From contig NZ_MAUJ01000001.1 of the NCBI RefSeq assembly GCF_001696455.1, positions 124,001-188,000 of the forward strand: 64,000 nt of DNA, written 5' to 3'. The notes beneath the pieces are model-generated. The model searched no databases. It saw only the letters and a list, made by a program, of their open reading frames with translations, and had not been told where the DNA came from. Positions 10,299 to 18,959 of this stretch are shown here, piece by piece. The stretch is from Pseudoalteromonas luteoviolacea (lineage in GTDB: Bacteria; Pseudomonadota; Gammaproteobacteria; Enterobacterales; Alteromonadaceae). The translations under genes and the position numbers were made by a program. Each line of letters opens with the position of its first letter. Position 1 is the stretch's first letter.

Positions 10299-10477
10299 AT
10301 GAAAATTAAATTAAATAAAAGAAACTCATCAGTTTGTCTGACGACGCAAGTGTATTACCCCAGCAGTTAACACCTCAAATTGCGGGTGGTTACCTTTCTG
10401 TACAAATATGTGGGCCGACAATATCTTGTGGCAGGTGTTATGCTAATACGGATAAGGCGCCAGAAGGTCAGCCTTAA
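10299..10477 (+). pseudogene. Double-glycine-leader small peptide gene, frame-disrupted
   Basis: Starting at the ATG (AAAGGAATG just upstream) the reading frame gives MKIKLNKR and then ends at a TAA at 10368. The -1 frame continues without a stop from about 10319 to the TAA at 10475-10477 and reads LISLSDDASVLPQQLTPQIAGG, then YLSVQICGPTISCGRCY and a short tail. One extra A in the AAAA run at 10317-10320 would join them into a peptide of about 60 residues. The LTPQIAGG ending resembles leader peptides cut by C39 peptidases, and the core has three cysteines. No maturation enzyme or transporter is adjacent. Either the gene is broken or the deposited sequence has a homopolymer error. Confidence 0.6.
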
Positions 10478-10483
10478 TTAATG

Positions 10484-10513
10484 GCAGTGGCTTCGTATTC
10501 GCGAAGCCACTGC
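10484..10513. terminator. Hairpin between the peptide gene and the zinc-ribbon gene
   Basis: Perfect 12-base stem GCAGTGGCTTCG / CGAAGCCACTGC with a 6-base loop, placed between convergent genes. There is no T-run immediately after on either strand, so it is a convergent terminator of moderate certainty. Confidence 0.65.
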
Positions 10514-10520
10514 ATGTGTG

Positions 10521-11072
10521 TTACTTTTCTGCAGAGTATGGGTCTTCAGCCATTAAATAGGCTTTTAAATCCGCTTTTTGTGGGTGTGCAGCTAACCAAG
10601 CGCGTATTTCTTTCAGCTTATCGTAATCGGCTTTATCAAATTTATCTGAATAAATATTGGTAAATGATTGAATAGTAGATTGTTCGCGGATCTGGTTTTG
10701 CCATTGCTGCGTTGCAATGGCATTGAGTGAATCAGCGACACCTAATTGTTTCAACAATTCCCATTCTCCGGGGTCGAGCCACAGACCGCCGACGGCGACA
10801 CTGTAATCAACTCTATGCTCTGATTTTTCAGATACCCTAAATTTACGCATTATAGAGCCTGATACTGGGCAAAGTTTTGCACGTTTAGAGTCTTTAGGTG
10901 TTAGTTCCATCGATGTGCTGGTAAAACTGAAATTTTTGTTTTTCTCTTTCCATGCAACAAAATCTTCTATTAATATCCAGTGTCCATTGCAATTAGAGCA
11001 AGTGTGGGCTCTGAATGCGTCATCAAGAAGGGTTGATTTTAAAGTGCCACTTTCACAGCTTGTACAATTCAT
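10521..11072 (-). CDS. TFIIB-type zinc-ribbon domain protein
   Basis: About 183 residues. The N-terminus MNCTSCESG followed by HTCSNCNGHW gives a CxxC...CxxC zinc ribbon of the zf-TFIIB/DUF3268-like class. The next region contains a second partial block (LCPVSGSIMRKF ... GGLWLDPGEWELL) that repeats the same layout with the first Cys pair altered. Only the second half keeps the G-x-W-L-D-pGE signature common in this group. The C-terminal third is helical. An in-frame ATG exists 54 bases upstream, but GGAG lies about 8 bases before the chosen ATG and the ribbon conventionally begins at this methionine. Soluble; function unknown. Confidence 0.75.
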   Translation of the reverse strand: MNCTSCESGTLKSTLLDDAFRAHTCSNCNGHWILIEDFVAWKEKNKNFSFTSTSMELTPKDSKRAKLCPVSGSIMRKFRVSEKSEHRVDYSVAVGGLWLDPGEWELLKQLGVADSLNAIATQQWQNQIREQSTIQSFTNIYSDKFDKADYDKLKEIRAWLAAHPQKADLKAYLMAEDPYSAEK

Positions 11073-11382
11073 TATAAGGTCTCCATGCTTGGCTTTCCGT
11101 TTTGACATGATCAATGTTGTCACCATGTGTGGTAACCGATAGTACGATTTATTCAGGTAAAGTCAATTAACAAAGGGGTTCGCACTACCTACAGGCCCCA
11201 TCTAATCTTTACGTTATTTGGCAGTGAGACCTTGCTATATTTACTGGGTTGGTCCCAATAGTAAGTTAATGATAAACTAACTAAAAATTGATTATTACTC
11301 GTGGCAGATTACAAGCCTAAATGGCAGAGTAATTAATGTTGAGAAGTACTTAGAGCCTTGACCCTTAAGGAATATAATTTAT

Positions 11383-12147
11383 ATGTGTGAACTGCTAGGC
11401 ATGTCTGCAAATGTGCCAACAGATATTTGTTTTAGTTTTTCTGGCTTACTCGAGCGTGGGGGGAACACGGGCCCTCACAAAGACGGATGGGGCATTACTT
11501 TCTATGAAGGCAAAGGCTGTCGAACTTTTAAGGATCCTGAACCAAGCTGTCGCTCTGAAATAGCAAAGTTAGTAAAGGCTTACCCTATCAAAAGTGTATC
11601 TGTGATAAGCCATATAAGGCAGGGTAATCGCGGGCGAACATGTTTAGAAAATACCCACCCATTTACTCGAGAATTATGGGGTCGGGAAATATCATACGCA
11701 CACAACGGACAGCTATCTAACTATAAAGATCTTAAACCAGAATATTACAAGCCGGTAGGTAATACGGACAGCGAATTAGCATTTTGTTGGTTGTTAGATA
11801 AGATTCGCCAAAAGTATCCTAAAAAACCTTCAAATATGGCTAGTGTGTTCCGTTATGCAGCCAAATTGGCCAACCAGTTAAGAGAGAAAGGCGTGTTCAA
11901 CATGCTATTAACCGATGGTGTTTTTGTGTTGGCATACTGCAGTAATAACTTGCATTGGATCACTAGGCGAGCGCCGTTTGGTAAAGCAACGCTTATAGAT
12001 GCGGATATGGTGGTGGACTTCCAGAAAGAGACTACTCCTAATGACGTCGTCACTGTCATTGCCACTCGACCACTCACGAATGATGAACAATGGAATAAAA
12101 TGGAACCTGGTGAGTTTGTGTTGTTTAAGCTCGGAGAAAAAGTTTAG
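11383..12147 (+). CDS. yafJ: Class II glutamine amidotransferase YafJ
   Basis: A 254-residue YafJ-type N-terminal-nucleophile glutamine amidotransferase. It starts MCELLGMSANVPTD, so Cys2 becomes the nucleophile after Met removal. The conserved HKDGWGI, HIRQGNRG, ENTHPF, YAHNGQL and NTDSE blocks of the class II (PurF/GlmS-type) fold are all present. It closely resembles E. coli YafJ over its full length. There is no fused synthetase domain, so the ammonia acceptor is unknown. It is transcribed alone towards a convergent terminator. Confidence 0.94.
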   Translation: MCELLGMSANVPTDICFSFSGLLERGGNTGPHKDGWGITFYEGKGCRTFKDPEPSCRSEIAKLVKAYPIKSVSVISHIRQGNRGRTCLENTHPFTRELWGREISYAHNGQLSNYKDLKPEYYKPVGNTDSELAFCWLLDKIRQKYPKKPSNMASVFRYAAKLANQLREKGVFNMLLTDGVFVLAYCSNNLHWITRRAPFGKATLIDADMVVDFQKETTPNDVVTVIATRPLTNDEQWNKMEPGEFVLFKLGEKV

Positions 12148-12176
12148 CTAGCAGATGTCTTGATGACATCTGCTAG
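12148..12176. terminator. Convergent terminator hairpin after yafJ
   Basis: Perfect 12-base stem CTAGCAGATGTC / GACATCTGCTAG with a 5-base loop. It starts immediately after the yafJ stop and faces the end of the minus-strand DUF3108 gene. Confidence 0.75.
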
Positions 12177-12191
12177 TTAAAGGGTTAACGG

Positions 12192-12959
12192 TTATTGTGC
12201 TTGTTTTGGGTTTTGTGCAGTCATTTGTATTTGGAACTGCTCAACACCATCTTTGCCTTTCAGCATTTGCACCAACATGTAATCATATTTTGGTGCAAAC
12301 CAAGCTAAAGCGTGGCGTTTGTTGTTGTCATACAGCCGTTTAACTTTAATAGTTTCAACGTTACCGATAGGGAGCGTAATGGTTTCTTTACCGATTACTT
12401 TAAAATTGTATAACCTGACGTTGCCATTTTTATCGATAATTGGGTAACTAAACTGGGTTTTTCCAGCTTTGAGCTCATGCCTTAATTGATTTTGGTAAGA
12501 CAGTACATCTTGGCGAGACTCATCCCACTCCACTTTTAAAGGGTATTCGTGCTCTTTTGAAAAGAGTTGTTTGTTTTCTCTATCGAACTTAATCCTAAAG
12601 CTTTTGTCAGGTCGAGTGCCTTCACGGTTTAAGCTGTAATGGAGTGGTTTTGTTTCTCCATTTTCATATCTGAATAAGCTCTGCTCGGTACGTTTCTCTG
12701 TAAAGATCATCCACTTGACGTCCGTTTCGTAGCTTAAAGCATATGTGTTATCAGCAACTTGTGTAAATGCCCTGGTCGCTGTGCCGTGAATTTTTCCTTT
12801 TCTTAATACGTTGTATTCGGCTGAGTATTCTGTGAGTGTCGAGGCTTGAAGGGAAGAAGAGAAAACAGCGCTTAAGCCTATTAGCAAAGCGCTGCGTACA
12901 TATTTTTTAGTTGTAATCGACGCCTTGCGCTGGAAGGGGTTGGTTATCAAAAACTGCAT
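12192..12959 (-). CDS. DUF3108 domain protein, secreted
   Basis: DUF3108 family protein of about 255 residues, with a hydrophobic export segment (about residues 22-40) and then the DUF3108 beta-rich body (YSAEYNVLRKGKIHGTATR, VKRLYDNNKR and AWFAPKYDYMLVQM blocks). Members are periplasmic and of unknown activity. The reading frame starts inside the end of purN (overlap of 53 bases). A GGAAG seven bases before the ATG supports that start, but it leaves an unusually long basic stretch before the hydrophobic core, so the true start could be a later non-ATG codon. It is commonly found behind purMN in related genomes, probably as part of the same transcript. Confidence 0.8.
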   Translation of the reverse strand: MQFLITNPFQRKASITTKKYVRSALLIGLSAVFSSSLQASTLTEYSAEYNVLRKGKIHGTATRAFTQVADNTYALSYETDVKWMIFTEKRTEQSLFRYENGETKPLHYSLNREGTRPDKSFRIKFDRENKQLFSKEHEYPLKVEWDESRQDVLSYQNQLRHELKAGKTQFSYPIIDKNGNVRLYNFKVIGKETITLPIGNVETIKVKRLYDNNKRHALAWFAPKYDYMLVQMLKGKDGVEQFQIQMTAQNPKQAQ

Positions 12960-13551
12960 AGTCTGCTTCCATTGTTAGTCTGTGTTCACTGAACCACTTG
13001 ACCACCAAAGGGTATATGACATGTTCTTGTTTATGTACCCGCTGTGCTAACGCGTCCGCTGTATCGTTGGGCAAAATAGGTACTTTTGCCTGTACTACAA
13101 CTGGACCTCCGTCTAATTCTTCGGTAACGAAGTGAACACTAGCGCCATGATACTCATCGTTTGCGTCAATTGCTCTTTGGTGGGTGTTCAGCCCTTGATA
13201 CTTAGGCAACAAAGAAGGATGAATGTTCAACATTTTTCCTTTAAATTTTTGCACTAAGCTAGGAGTTAGAATACGCATAAATCCAGCTAATACAACTAAA
13301 TCTGGATTACAAGAGTCAATTATTTTCGCAAGTTGTTCATCATAGGCTTCACGACTATCAAACGCTTTATGACTTAAAACTTGAGTTGGGATGTTGGCTC
13401 GTTCCGCACGTGTTAGTCCGAAAGCATCCGCTTTGTTACTGATCACAGAGACGATATCACCGTTGATATCGCCGCTTTGACAGTGGTCAATTATGGCTTG
13501 CAAATTTGAACCACTACCCGAGATCAAAACAACGATCCGAGTGGGTGCCAT
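12907..13551 (-). CDS. purN: Phosphoribosylglycinamide formyltransferase PurN
   Basis: Transfers formyl from 10-formyl-THF to GAR, the third step of de novo purine synthesis. At 214 residues it is full length. N-terminal phosphate-binding loop VLISGSGSNLQ; catalytic N-x-H in NIHPSLLPKYQGLNTH; downstream HFVTEELDGGPVV supplies the catalytic Asp. The ATG overlaps the purM stop as TAATG, giving translational coupling in the order purM-purN. Confidence 0.96.
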   Translation of the reverse strand: MAPTRIVVLISGSGSNLQAIIDHCQSGDINGDIVSVISNKADAFGLTRAERANIPTQVLSHKAFDSREAYDEQLAKIIDSCNPDLVVLAGFMRILTPSLVQKFKGKMLNIHPSLLPKYQGLNTHQRAIDANDEYHGASVHFVTEELDGGPVVVQAKVPILPNDTADALAQRVHKQEHVIYPLVVKWFSEHRLTMEADYAVFDNQPLPAQGVDYN

Positions 13552-14603
13552 TACTGGGCACCACCTAAGATTTCAACTTGTTCTTCGCCTTCAGCGGCAT
13601 CTTGGATTTCACCGATGTGCCAAGCATTTTCGCCTTGAGCGCTCAGAATTTCTAAGCTTTGTTCAAGCTTTTCTGCTGGCACAACGAGTATCATACCAAC
13701 ACCACAGTTAAACGTACGGTACATTTCATGTGTACTTATGTTGCCGTTTTCTTGGAGCCAGTTGAAAATTGCAGGCCACTCCCAGCTATTACCTTTAACA
13801 ACTGCTTTTGCAGATTCAGGCAGAACGCGAGGAATGTTTTCCCAGAAGCCACCACCCGTGATGTGTGATAGTGCGTGAACATCTACTTCTTTAAGAAGCT
13901 CAAGAATTGGCTTAACATAAATGCGAGTAGGCTCAAGTAAGTGTTCGCCTAGGGGTTTACCCGCATATTCTTCATTTGTGTCAGCACCTGAAACTTCAAG
14001 AACTTTACGAATCAAAGAGTAGCCGTTCGAGTGAGGGCCGCTTGAAGCAAGTGCAATCAGTTGATCGCCTGCTTTAACTTTTGTACCGTCGATGATCTTT
14101 GACTTTTCTACGACGCCAGTACAGAAACCAGCCATATCGTAATCATCACCTTCGTACATACCTGGCATTTCAGCAGTTTCACCGCCGATTAGGGCACAGC
14201 CAGATAGTTCACAACCAGCGCCGATACCGCTTACTACATCAGCAGCTGTATCTACATCTAATTTACCAGTCGCATAGTAATCTAAGAAAAACAGTGGCTC
14301 AGCACCTTGAACAATCAAGTCATTAACACACATAGCAACAAGGTCGATACCCACCGTGTCGTGCTTTTTTAAGTCAATGGCTAAACGAAGCTTAGTACCA
14401 ACACCATCAGTACCAGCTACTAGTACAGGCTCTTTATAGCCTGTCGGTAGTTCGCACAGTGCACCAAAACCACCAATACCGCCCATTACTTCTGGACGGC
14501 GTGTTTTTTTCACTACGCCTTTAATGCGCTCAACCAATGCGTTACCAGCATCGATATCAACGCCTGCGTCTTTATAGCTCAGAGACTGTTTTTGTTCGCT
14601 CAC
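13551..14603 (-). CDS. purM: Phosphoribosylformylglycinamidine cyclo-ligase PurM (AIR synthetase)
   Basis: ATP-dependent closure of the imidazole ring (FGAM to AIR). At 350 residues it is the normal length. Conserved blocks are [13 protein letters not shown] at the N-terminus, [30 protein letters not shown] and [10 protein letters not shown]. The start is a GTG with GAGGA seven bases upstream. It leads a three-gene transcript with purN and the DUF3108 gene. The upstream region was searched by eye for a PurR operator and no clear one was seen. Confidence 0.97.
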   Translation of the reverse strand: MSEQKQSLSYKDAGVDIDAGNALVERIKGVVKKTRRPEVMGGIGGFGALCELPTGYKEPVLVAGTDGVGTKLRLAIDLKKHDTVGIDLVAMCVNDLIVQGAEPLFFLDYYATGKLDVDTAADVVSGIGAGCELSGCALIGGETAEMPGMYEGDDYDMAGFCTGVVEKSKIIDGTKVKAGDQLIALASSGPHSNGYSLIRKVLEVSGADTNEEYAGKPLGEHLLEPTRIYVKPILELLKEVDVHALSHITGGGFWENIPRVLPESAKAVVKGNSWEWPAIFNWLQENGNISTHEMYRTFNCGVGMILVVPAEKLEQSLEILSAQGENAWHIGEIQDAAEGEEQVEILGGAQ

Positions 14604-14958
14604 AGGTTTTCCTCAAAATAACAGTATAGATTTGCTTAGAAACGCGCGTATTTTACAACAATTGCGCGAACGCGGCTAGTTGAAATACGTGGTCGGAGTT
14701 TAATGTTTTTTAAAGTCTATGACCTAAAGGAAGTATTTCCCATCATTAGCGCTGATAAGCGCTAATGGGGCGATTTTAGCTTGCGTTAGATCAAAGTGTT
14801 ACGTCTTGTAAGGCGTACTATCAGGGGGGAGGGAGAATAAAAGTCAGTTTCAATAGCCAGTTACTTGAATGTTTTAGGGTTCGGGTTTGTGTAACTAGGC
14901 GGCGTACTGACTTTCACCCCAGTTAAAACCGAGCCCGTTACCGCAGCAGGAAATAGAT
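14604..14958. promoter_or_regulatory. Divergent intergenic region purM / ydcH, with a palindrome
   Basis: 355 bases with no gene. A perfect 10-base inverted repeat CATTAGCGCT-GATA-AGCGCTAATG lies at 14744-14767. It lacks a T-run, so an operator or convergent hairpin is as likely as a terminator. The purM promoter probably lies at 14620-14670, where TAAAAT occurs on the minus strand. Confidence 0.4.
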
Positions 14959-15198
14959 ATGACGATTGGACACGACCGTCTTGTAAAAGAGTTACCTGAG
15001 TTTGAGTCTAAAATCTGCGAACTTAAAGAGTGTGACCCCAGTTTTGCTAAGTTACTCAATGACTACAATAAATTAGAAAGTAAAATTGCAAGTATACATA
15101 GTGGACTGCATCCGGAGTTAGACAATCTGTTAGTAGAGCTAAAGAAACGTAGTTTAACGCTCAAAGACCGAATGTACATCGTATTGAAAAATACTTGA
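14959..15198 (+). CDS. YdcH/DUF465 family small protein
   Basis: 79 residues, almost wholly alpha-helical, matching the DUF465 (YdcH) pattern: HDRLVKELPEF near the N-terminus, then a heptad-like segment LLNDYNKLESKIASIHSG, and a C-terminal LKKRSLTLKDRMY block. No export signal. The function of the family is not established. The ATG is preceded by GCAGGAAA. Confidence 0.85.
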   Translation: MTIGHDRLVKELPEFESKICELKECDPSFAKLLNDYNKLESKIASIHSGLHPELDNLLVELKKRSLTLKDRMYIVLKNT

Positions 15199-15288
15199 TT
15201 TGGGCTTAAAGCTTAGTGGGGTTATAGTCAATGAGAGCGCATATCTAAAATATTAAACTATACTAAAAACAATCTTTCCCCTTGGGTC

Positions 15289-16899
15289 TTGTTTTTGGAA
15301 ACATTAAGCCTTTGTTTGATCCTCGTTGGGCTTGCTTTCTTAGTGGTATCGTTTCGTCCCGCTTTGGAAATATGCCGTATTGCTCAATCTCCGGGTTGGC
15401 GCGTCCTGTTTGCGTTAATCTGCTTTTTTGTTACTGGTTATGCGGGCTTTGCGATTTATGTCTATGAAAGAGTGGATGCTTCCAATATCACGTTTGGGCT
15501 TTCTACAATACTGGTGTTAGGTGGCTTATTTGTTATTGTTGTCGTCAATTTGAGCAAAGCTAGCTTAACTAAGCTACAAAAATCTGTAGATCTAGAGAAA
15601 TACAACTCCCAACATGATCATCTGACTAAACTACGAAACCGCCCTCAATGTTTTGCTTGTATTGAAAAGCGTCAACGTGTTAATCAGCAATTTTCTGTGG
15701 TGCTCTACGACTTATACAATTTAAAGCAAATCAATGATGCGATGGGGCACTTCTTTGGCGATAAACTGTTAATACAGTTTGCCCAAGCAATCTCCAATAG
15801 TTTGCTCCCTGGAAGCGAGTTATTTCGCATTGGTGGTGATGAGTTTGTTGTAGTGAGCGAAGCGCGCAACGAATCCGCTTTATTTGCGCAAAATAACGCC
15901 ATACTCAGTTCTCTCCACAATGGGCTTGTTGTTGAGGAAGTGGCCGTTGATGTGATTTATAGTTCAGGTGCCATCATTAATGTGCCTGAAGAAAGAACTT
16001 CTGCTTCGGAACTACTCAAGCGTGCGGACATCGCGATGTATGCAGCAAAACGAAGTAAACAGAGTCTCGTGCTGTTTGATAAAAAATTGCATCAGGGGGT
16101 GGTGTCTGAATTCCATATGCTAAATGACTTTAAGAGTGCGTTAGCAAGGGGGGACTTAACGGTTTTTTATCAACCGATTGTGGAGACTGAAAATAGCAAA
16201 GTGCATGGTGTCGAGGCGCTTGTGAGGTGGCCCTCTGATGATGGCGCTTTTATCTTGCCAGAACGCTTTATCCCCATAGCTGAAAAAAACAATATGATTA
16301 AGTACTTGAGTGCTTATGTGATCAACACTGTATTCAGTGATTTGAGCGTGCTGTTGAAGTTAAATTCGAACCTGTCCGTACATATTAATCTTTCTTGCCA
16401 AGATTTGGTGGGTAATAACCTTATTAACGTCTTAAATAGCCAAATTGAAAGCAAAAAGGTCGACCCAAGTAGGATCATCTTTGAACTTACAGAAAGTATG
16501 GTGATGACAGATGTTGAGCAAACCAAGCAACTTATTGAAAGATTAATTGATATGGGGTTTGCGGTAAGTATTGATGACTTTGGGACGGGGTTCTCCTCAT
16601 TTTCTATATTAAAAGAATTGCCGATCTCTCAAATTAAGATAGACAAGTCGTTTGTTACAAAATGTTTAGAGCAAGATAAGGATCGAGCAATCATTGAAAC
16701 CACACTCTTTTTGGCTAAAAAGCTTGGGTGTTCAGTCGTCGCTGAGGGAGTCGAAAATGATGAAACAACACAATATCTCGCCGAGCAAGGATGTACATAT
16801 ATCCAAGGATTCAACATTAGTGAGCCGCTATCTTTAGGTGAAGTCAAAGGCTGGATAACCAGCAGTGGCTTAGTTCAGACGGCGTTAAGGAAGTATTAA
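15289..16899 (+). CDS. Membrane-bound GGDEF-EAL protein (c-di-GMP turnover)
   Basis: About 536 residues. Three hydrophobic segments occupy residues 5-95. The GGDEF domain follows (RIGGDEF at about 180-186, intact signature) and then the EAL domain (VEALVRW at about 307, with ELTES, IDDFGTGFSS, IKIDKSF and VAEGVE, the metal and catalytic set). Both domains look catalytically competent, so it may make or break c-di-GMP. There is no sensory PAS domain; input presumably comes through the membrane segment. The start is uncertain: the frame has no ATG near its 5' end, and the TTG used here lacks an obvious ribosome-binding site. Confidence 0.88.
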   Translation: MFLETLSLCLILVGLAFLVVSFRPALEICRIAQSPGWRVLFALICFFVTGYAGFAIYVYERVDASNITFGLSTILVLGGLFVIVVVNLSKASLTKLQKSVDLEKYNSQHDHLTKLRNRPQCFACIEKRQRVNQQFSVVLYDLYNLKQINDAMGHFFGDKLLIQFAQAISNSLLPGSELFRIGGDEFVVVSEARNESALFAQNNAILSSLHNGLVVEEVAVDVIYSSGAIINVPEERTSASELLKRADIAMYAAKRSKQSLVLFDKKLHQGVVSEFHMLNDFKSALARGDLTVFYQPIVETENSKVHGVEALVRWPSDDGAFILPERFIPIAEKNNMIKYLSAYVINTVFSDLSVLLKLNSNLSVHINLSCQDLVGNNLINVLNSQIESKKVDPSRIIFELTESMVMTDVEQTKQLIERLIDMGFAVSIDDFGTGFSSFSILKELPISQIKIDKSFVTKCLEQDKDRAIIETTLFLAKKLGCSVVAEGVENDETTQYLAEQGCTYIQGFNISEPLSLGEVKGWITSSGLVQTALRKY

Positions 16900-17236
16900 G
16901 TTTCGGCCTGTTATCCTCGCCCGCTTTTTTAAACTGAGTGGGTTAAACAGCACAGTAATATTTTGATGACATTTTTCAGTTAGTTTTTATACCTACAGGG
17001 CATTGAAAAGTAACCGCAAATTCCTTCTTAATATTTATTTGAATTAGAATTCACACTTGTCTGGTCCATTCTATCAAGCAGAATGTTTCATTCTGTAAAA
17101 TCCAATACAATTTTTGACAACTTCTGCGATCATATCGTTTTAGCATATTCACCTTAAAAGGTGTGTTTGAGTATGTTGTTAAAGACTCACAATTGAGCCA
17201 TGTGGGTAGGTTTATTTTATTAAAGAGGAATTGAAA
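16900..17236. promoter_or_regulatory. Intergenic region upstream of the mlaC-like gene
   Basis: 337 AT-rich bases. I see no ORF and no convincing RNA structure. The only clear element is the AGAGGAA ribosome-binding site at its right end (17224-17230). Confidence 0.35.
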
Positions 17237-17824
17237 TTGAAAAAAGTCGTCAGCTTTTTATTTTTAGTGTTTTGCTCAACGATGGCGATGGCTAATGAGA
17301 CGCCATACCAACTTATCACACAAGTTGGTGATGGGCTCTTTGCGGACATAAAGAAAGTGAATGCAGGAGGCAAAGCGACACCAAAGGAAATGCGTGGCAT
17401 TGTGAAAGCGCGTTTAATGCCGCATATAGATACTCGATTTGTATCTAGAAAATTACTGGGTAAGCATATAAAAGGCTTGAAGCGTCAAGAGGCCATCGAA
17501 TTTATCGGGGCTGTCACCCATTACCTCGAAGTGACTTATGCAAGTGCCTTGATGCAGTATAAAGGCCAGGAGGTGGTTTTTGAGCAGGCCCCAGCGCCAA
17601 AAGATAGCAAATATGCGACAGTAAAGGCGATTATCAAAGAAAATGCTGGGCCAGACATTGACCTACACTTTAAATTCCGCAAAGGAAAAGACGGACAGTG
17701 GAAGGTATATGATCTCGTGGCAGAAGGGATTTCATTGCTTAGCGCGAAACAAAAAGAAATTGTATCGCGCATTTCGCAAGTAGGGCTCGCACAGGTTACA
17801 ACTGAGTTAAACGGTAAAGGTTAG
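17237..17824 (+). CDS. MlaC/Ttg2D-type phospholipid-binding periplasmic protein
   Basis: About 195 residues with a Sec signal peptide (ending AMANE) and the Tol_Tol_Ttg2/MlaC fold: MRGIVKARLMPHIDTRF, then FIGAVTHYLEVTYASAL and LHFKFRKGKDGQWKVYDLVAEGISL are the family blocks. MlaC shuttles phospholipids between outer-membrane MlaA and the inner-membrane MlaFEDB complex. No mla genes flank this copy, so it is an orphan paralogue. AGAGGAA abuts a TTG at 17231, but it is ideally spaced (6 bases) from the TTG at 17237, which I chose. Confidence 0.87.
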   Translation: MKKVVSFLFLVFCSTMAMANETPYQLITQVGDGLFADIKKVNAGGKATPKEMRGIVKARLMPHIDTRFVSRKLLGKHIKGLKRQEAIEFIGAVTHYLEVTYASALMQYKGQEVVFEQAPAPKDSKYATVKAIIKENAGPDIDLHFKFRKGKDGQWKVYDLVAEGISLLSAKQKEIVSRISQVGLAQVTTELNGKG

Positions 17825-17833
17825 AATTAACCT
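17818..17833. terminator. Short convergent hairpin across two stop codons
   Basis: AGGTTA-GAAT-TAACCT spans the stops of the mlaC-like gene and the convergent DUF2989 gene, which are only two bases apart. It is small and lacks a T-run; any terminator role is tentative. Confidence 0.35.
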
Positions 17834-18636
17834 CTAGGAGATAGAAACTTGCCGGTCTCTATCTCCTCGCGCGTTTTTAATGCCAGTTGTTCTAAGACAC
17901 CAATATTCTTTCCACGAGCTGTCAGTTCATGCTTTATATCAATTAAATCTACCGCCTCAAAGCCGGATAATTGCGCTATTCTGGCGAAAGTGTAGGCATG
18001 TTTATACTTTTTTTGTTTGTAAAAAATACTCACAAGTGCTTTATAGACTTCAATATCTGGTGTTTCCCCAGCTTGATTAAGCTCTAATACTCGATAGAGC
18101 AGATCTATCGTCTTATCATCATCAAACTTTGCGTAATAAGTTGCTAAAAACATTTGGATTTCGCTATTGTCTCTGACATATGGCTCATCTTGCATTCTCA
18201 GCAGCTTATTCATTGCGAACTGGCTGTTGTTTCTTGACCAATGGTAATACAACAACCCAGGGTGGTTTGAACCTCTGGTGTCTTGATAAATGCGATTCAT
18301 TTCTTTCAAACTGGTCAAGTGTCCTTCGACACGAGAGGTGGTTTTTTCTTTGAGTTTGATATGCTCAATCTTGGCAGCTAAAGAGATACAAGTGTTGTAA
18401 GTTTCGAACTTTTTGAGCAATTGATATTTATTGTCGTCATTAGGATCTTTATATTCGATATAACGGCTAATAATGACTGATGCCCTTTCTTCTTTACAAT
18501 GACTATCTTTATTTAGGTCACTACAAAAACCAGGCGTTTCATCACACACTTTGGCCAGTGTTAAAGGTTCCTCACATCCAGTCATTAATGCGAGCAATGA
18601 AGCACTGACAATAGAAAACATCCACCTATTAGCCAT
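17827..18636 (-). CDS. DUF2989 family lipoprotein
   Basis: 269 residues. Lipobox LMTGCEE (Cys at about 21). The N-terminal part has several Cys (VCDETPGFCSDLNKDSHC). The rest is helical with TPR-like features (IDLLYRVLELN, EVYKALVSIFYKQKKYKHAYTFARIAQLSG). This matches DUF2989, a family restricted to Gammaproteobacteria with no known function. It probably faces the periplasm. Confidence 0.8.
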   Translation of the reverse strand: MANRWMFSIVSASLLALMTGCEEPLTLAKVCDETPGFCSDLNKDSHCKEERASVIISRYIEYKDPNDDNKYQLLKKFETYNTCISLAAKIEHIKLKEKTTSRVEGHLTSLKEMNRIYQDTRGSNHPGLLYYHWSRNNSQFAMNKLLRMQDEPYVRDNSEIQMFLATYYAKFDDDKTIDLLYRVLELNQAGETPDIEVYKALVSIFYKQKKYKHAYTFARIAQLSGFEAVDLIDIKHELTARGKNIGVLEQLALKTREEIETGKFLSPRG

Positions 18637-18959
18637 TGTTTATCCTAAATAATTTTCACACGGGCACAACATACCATTTTTGCATCTATCGAAACAGCCC
18701 TATCATTGGGTATGTTTTATAAGTTTAATCTAGATGGCGCAATTTGTAAGACTATTTTATGAATTTTGACAGGCAGTGAGTTGCCTTGCTACTTATCACC
18801 GGGATTAATAATGACGTCGTATAAGTAGAGTAACGGTTGTACCCATTGTAAAAACTTGAGGAAATATCAGGTAAAAGTGGAGAATAATTGCAGATTAAAT
18901 TAGAATGGCGGTGCCCATTAGGGCTATCCGTTCAAAAAATTGTTTATTAGGCAGAAAAA
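18637..18959. promoter_or_regulatory. Divergent intergenic region upstream of gapdh
   Basis: 323 bases without a gene. It must carry the strong promoter of the glycolytic gene to the right. A short imperfect palindrome AATGGCGGTGCCCATT is at about 18903-18918. No known operator was recognised. Confidence 0.35.

Noticed and set aside
10299..10370. Programmed -1 frameshifting in the double-glycine peptide gene
   Set aside because: The run is only four A residues and re-pairing at -1 would place the tRNA on TAA or a mismatched codon; no slippery heptamer or downstream pseudoknot is evident.
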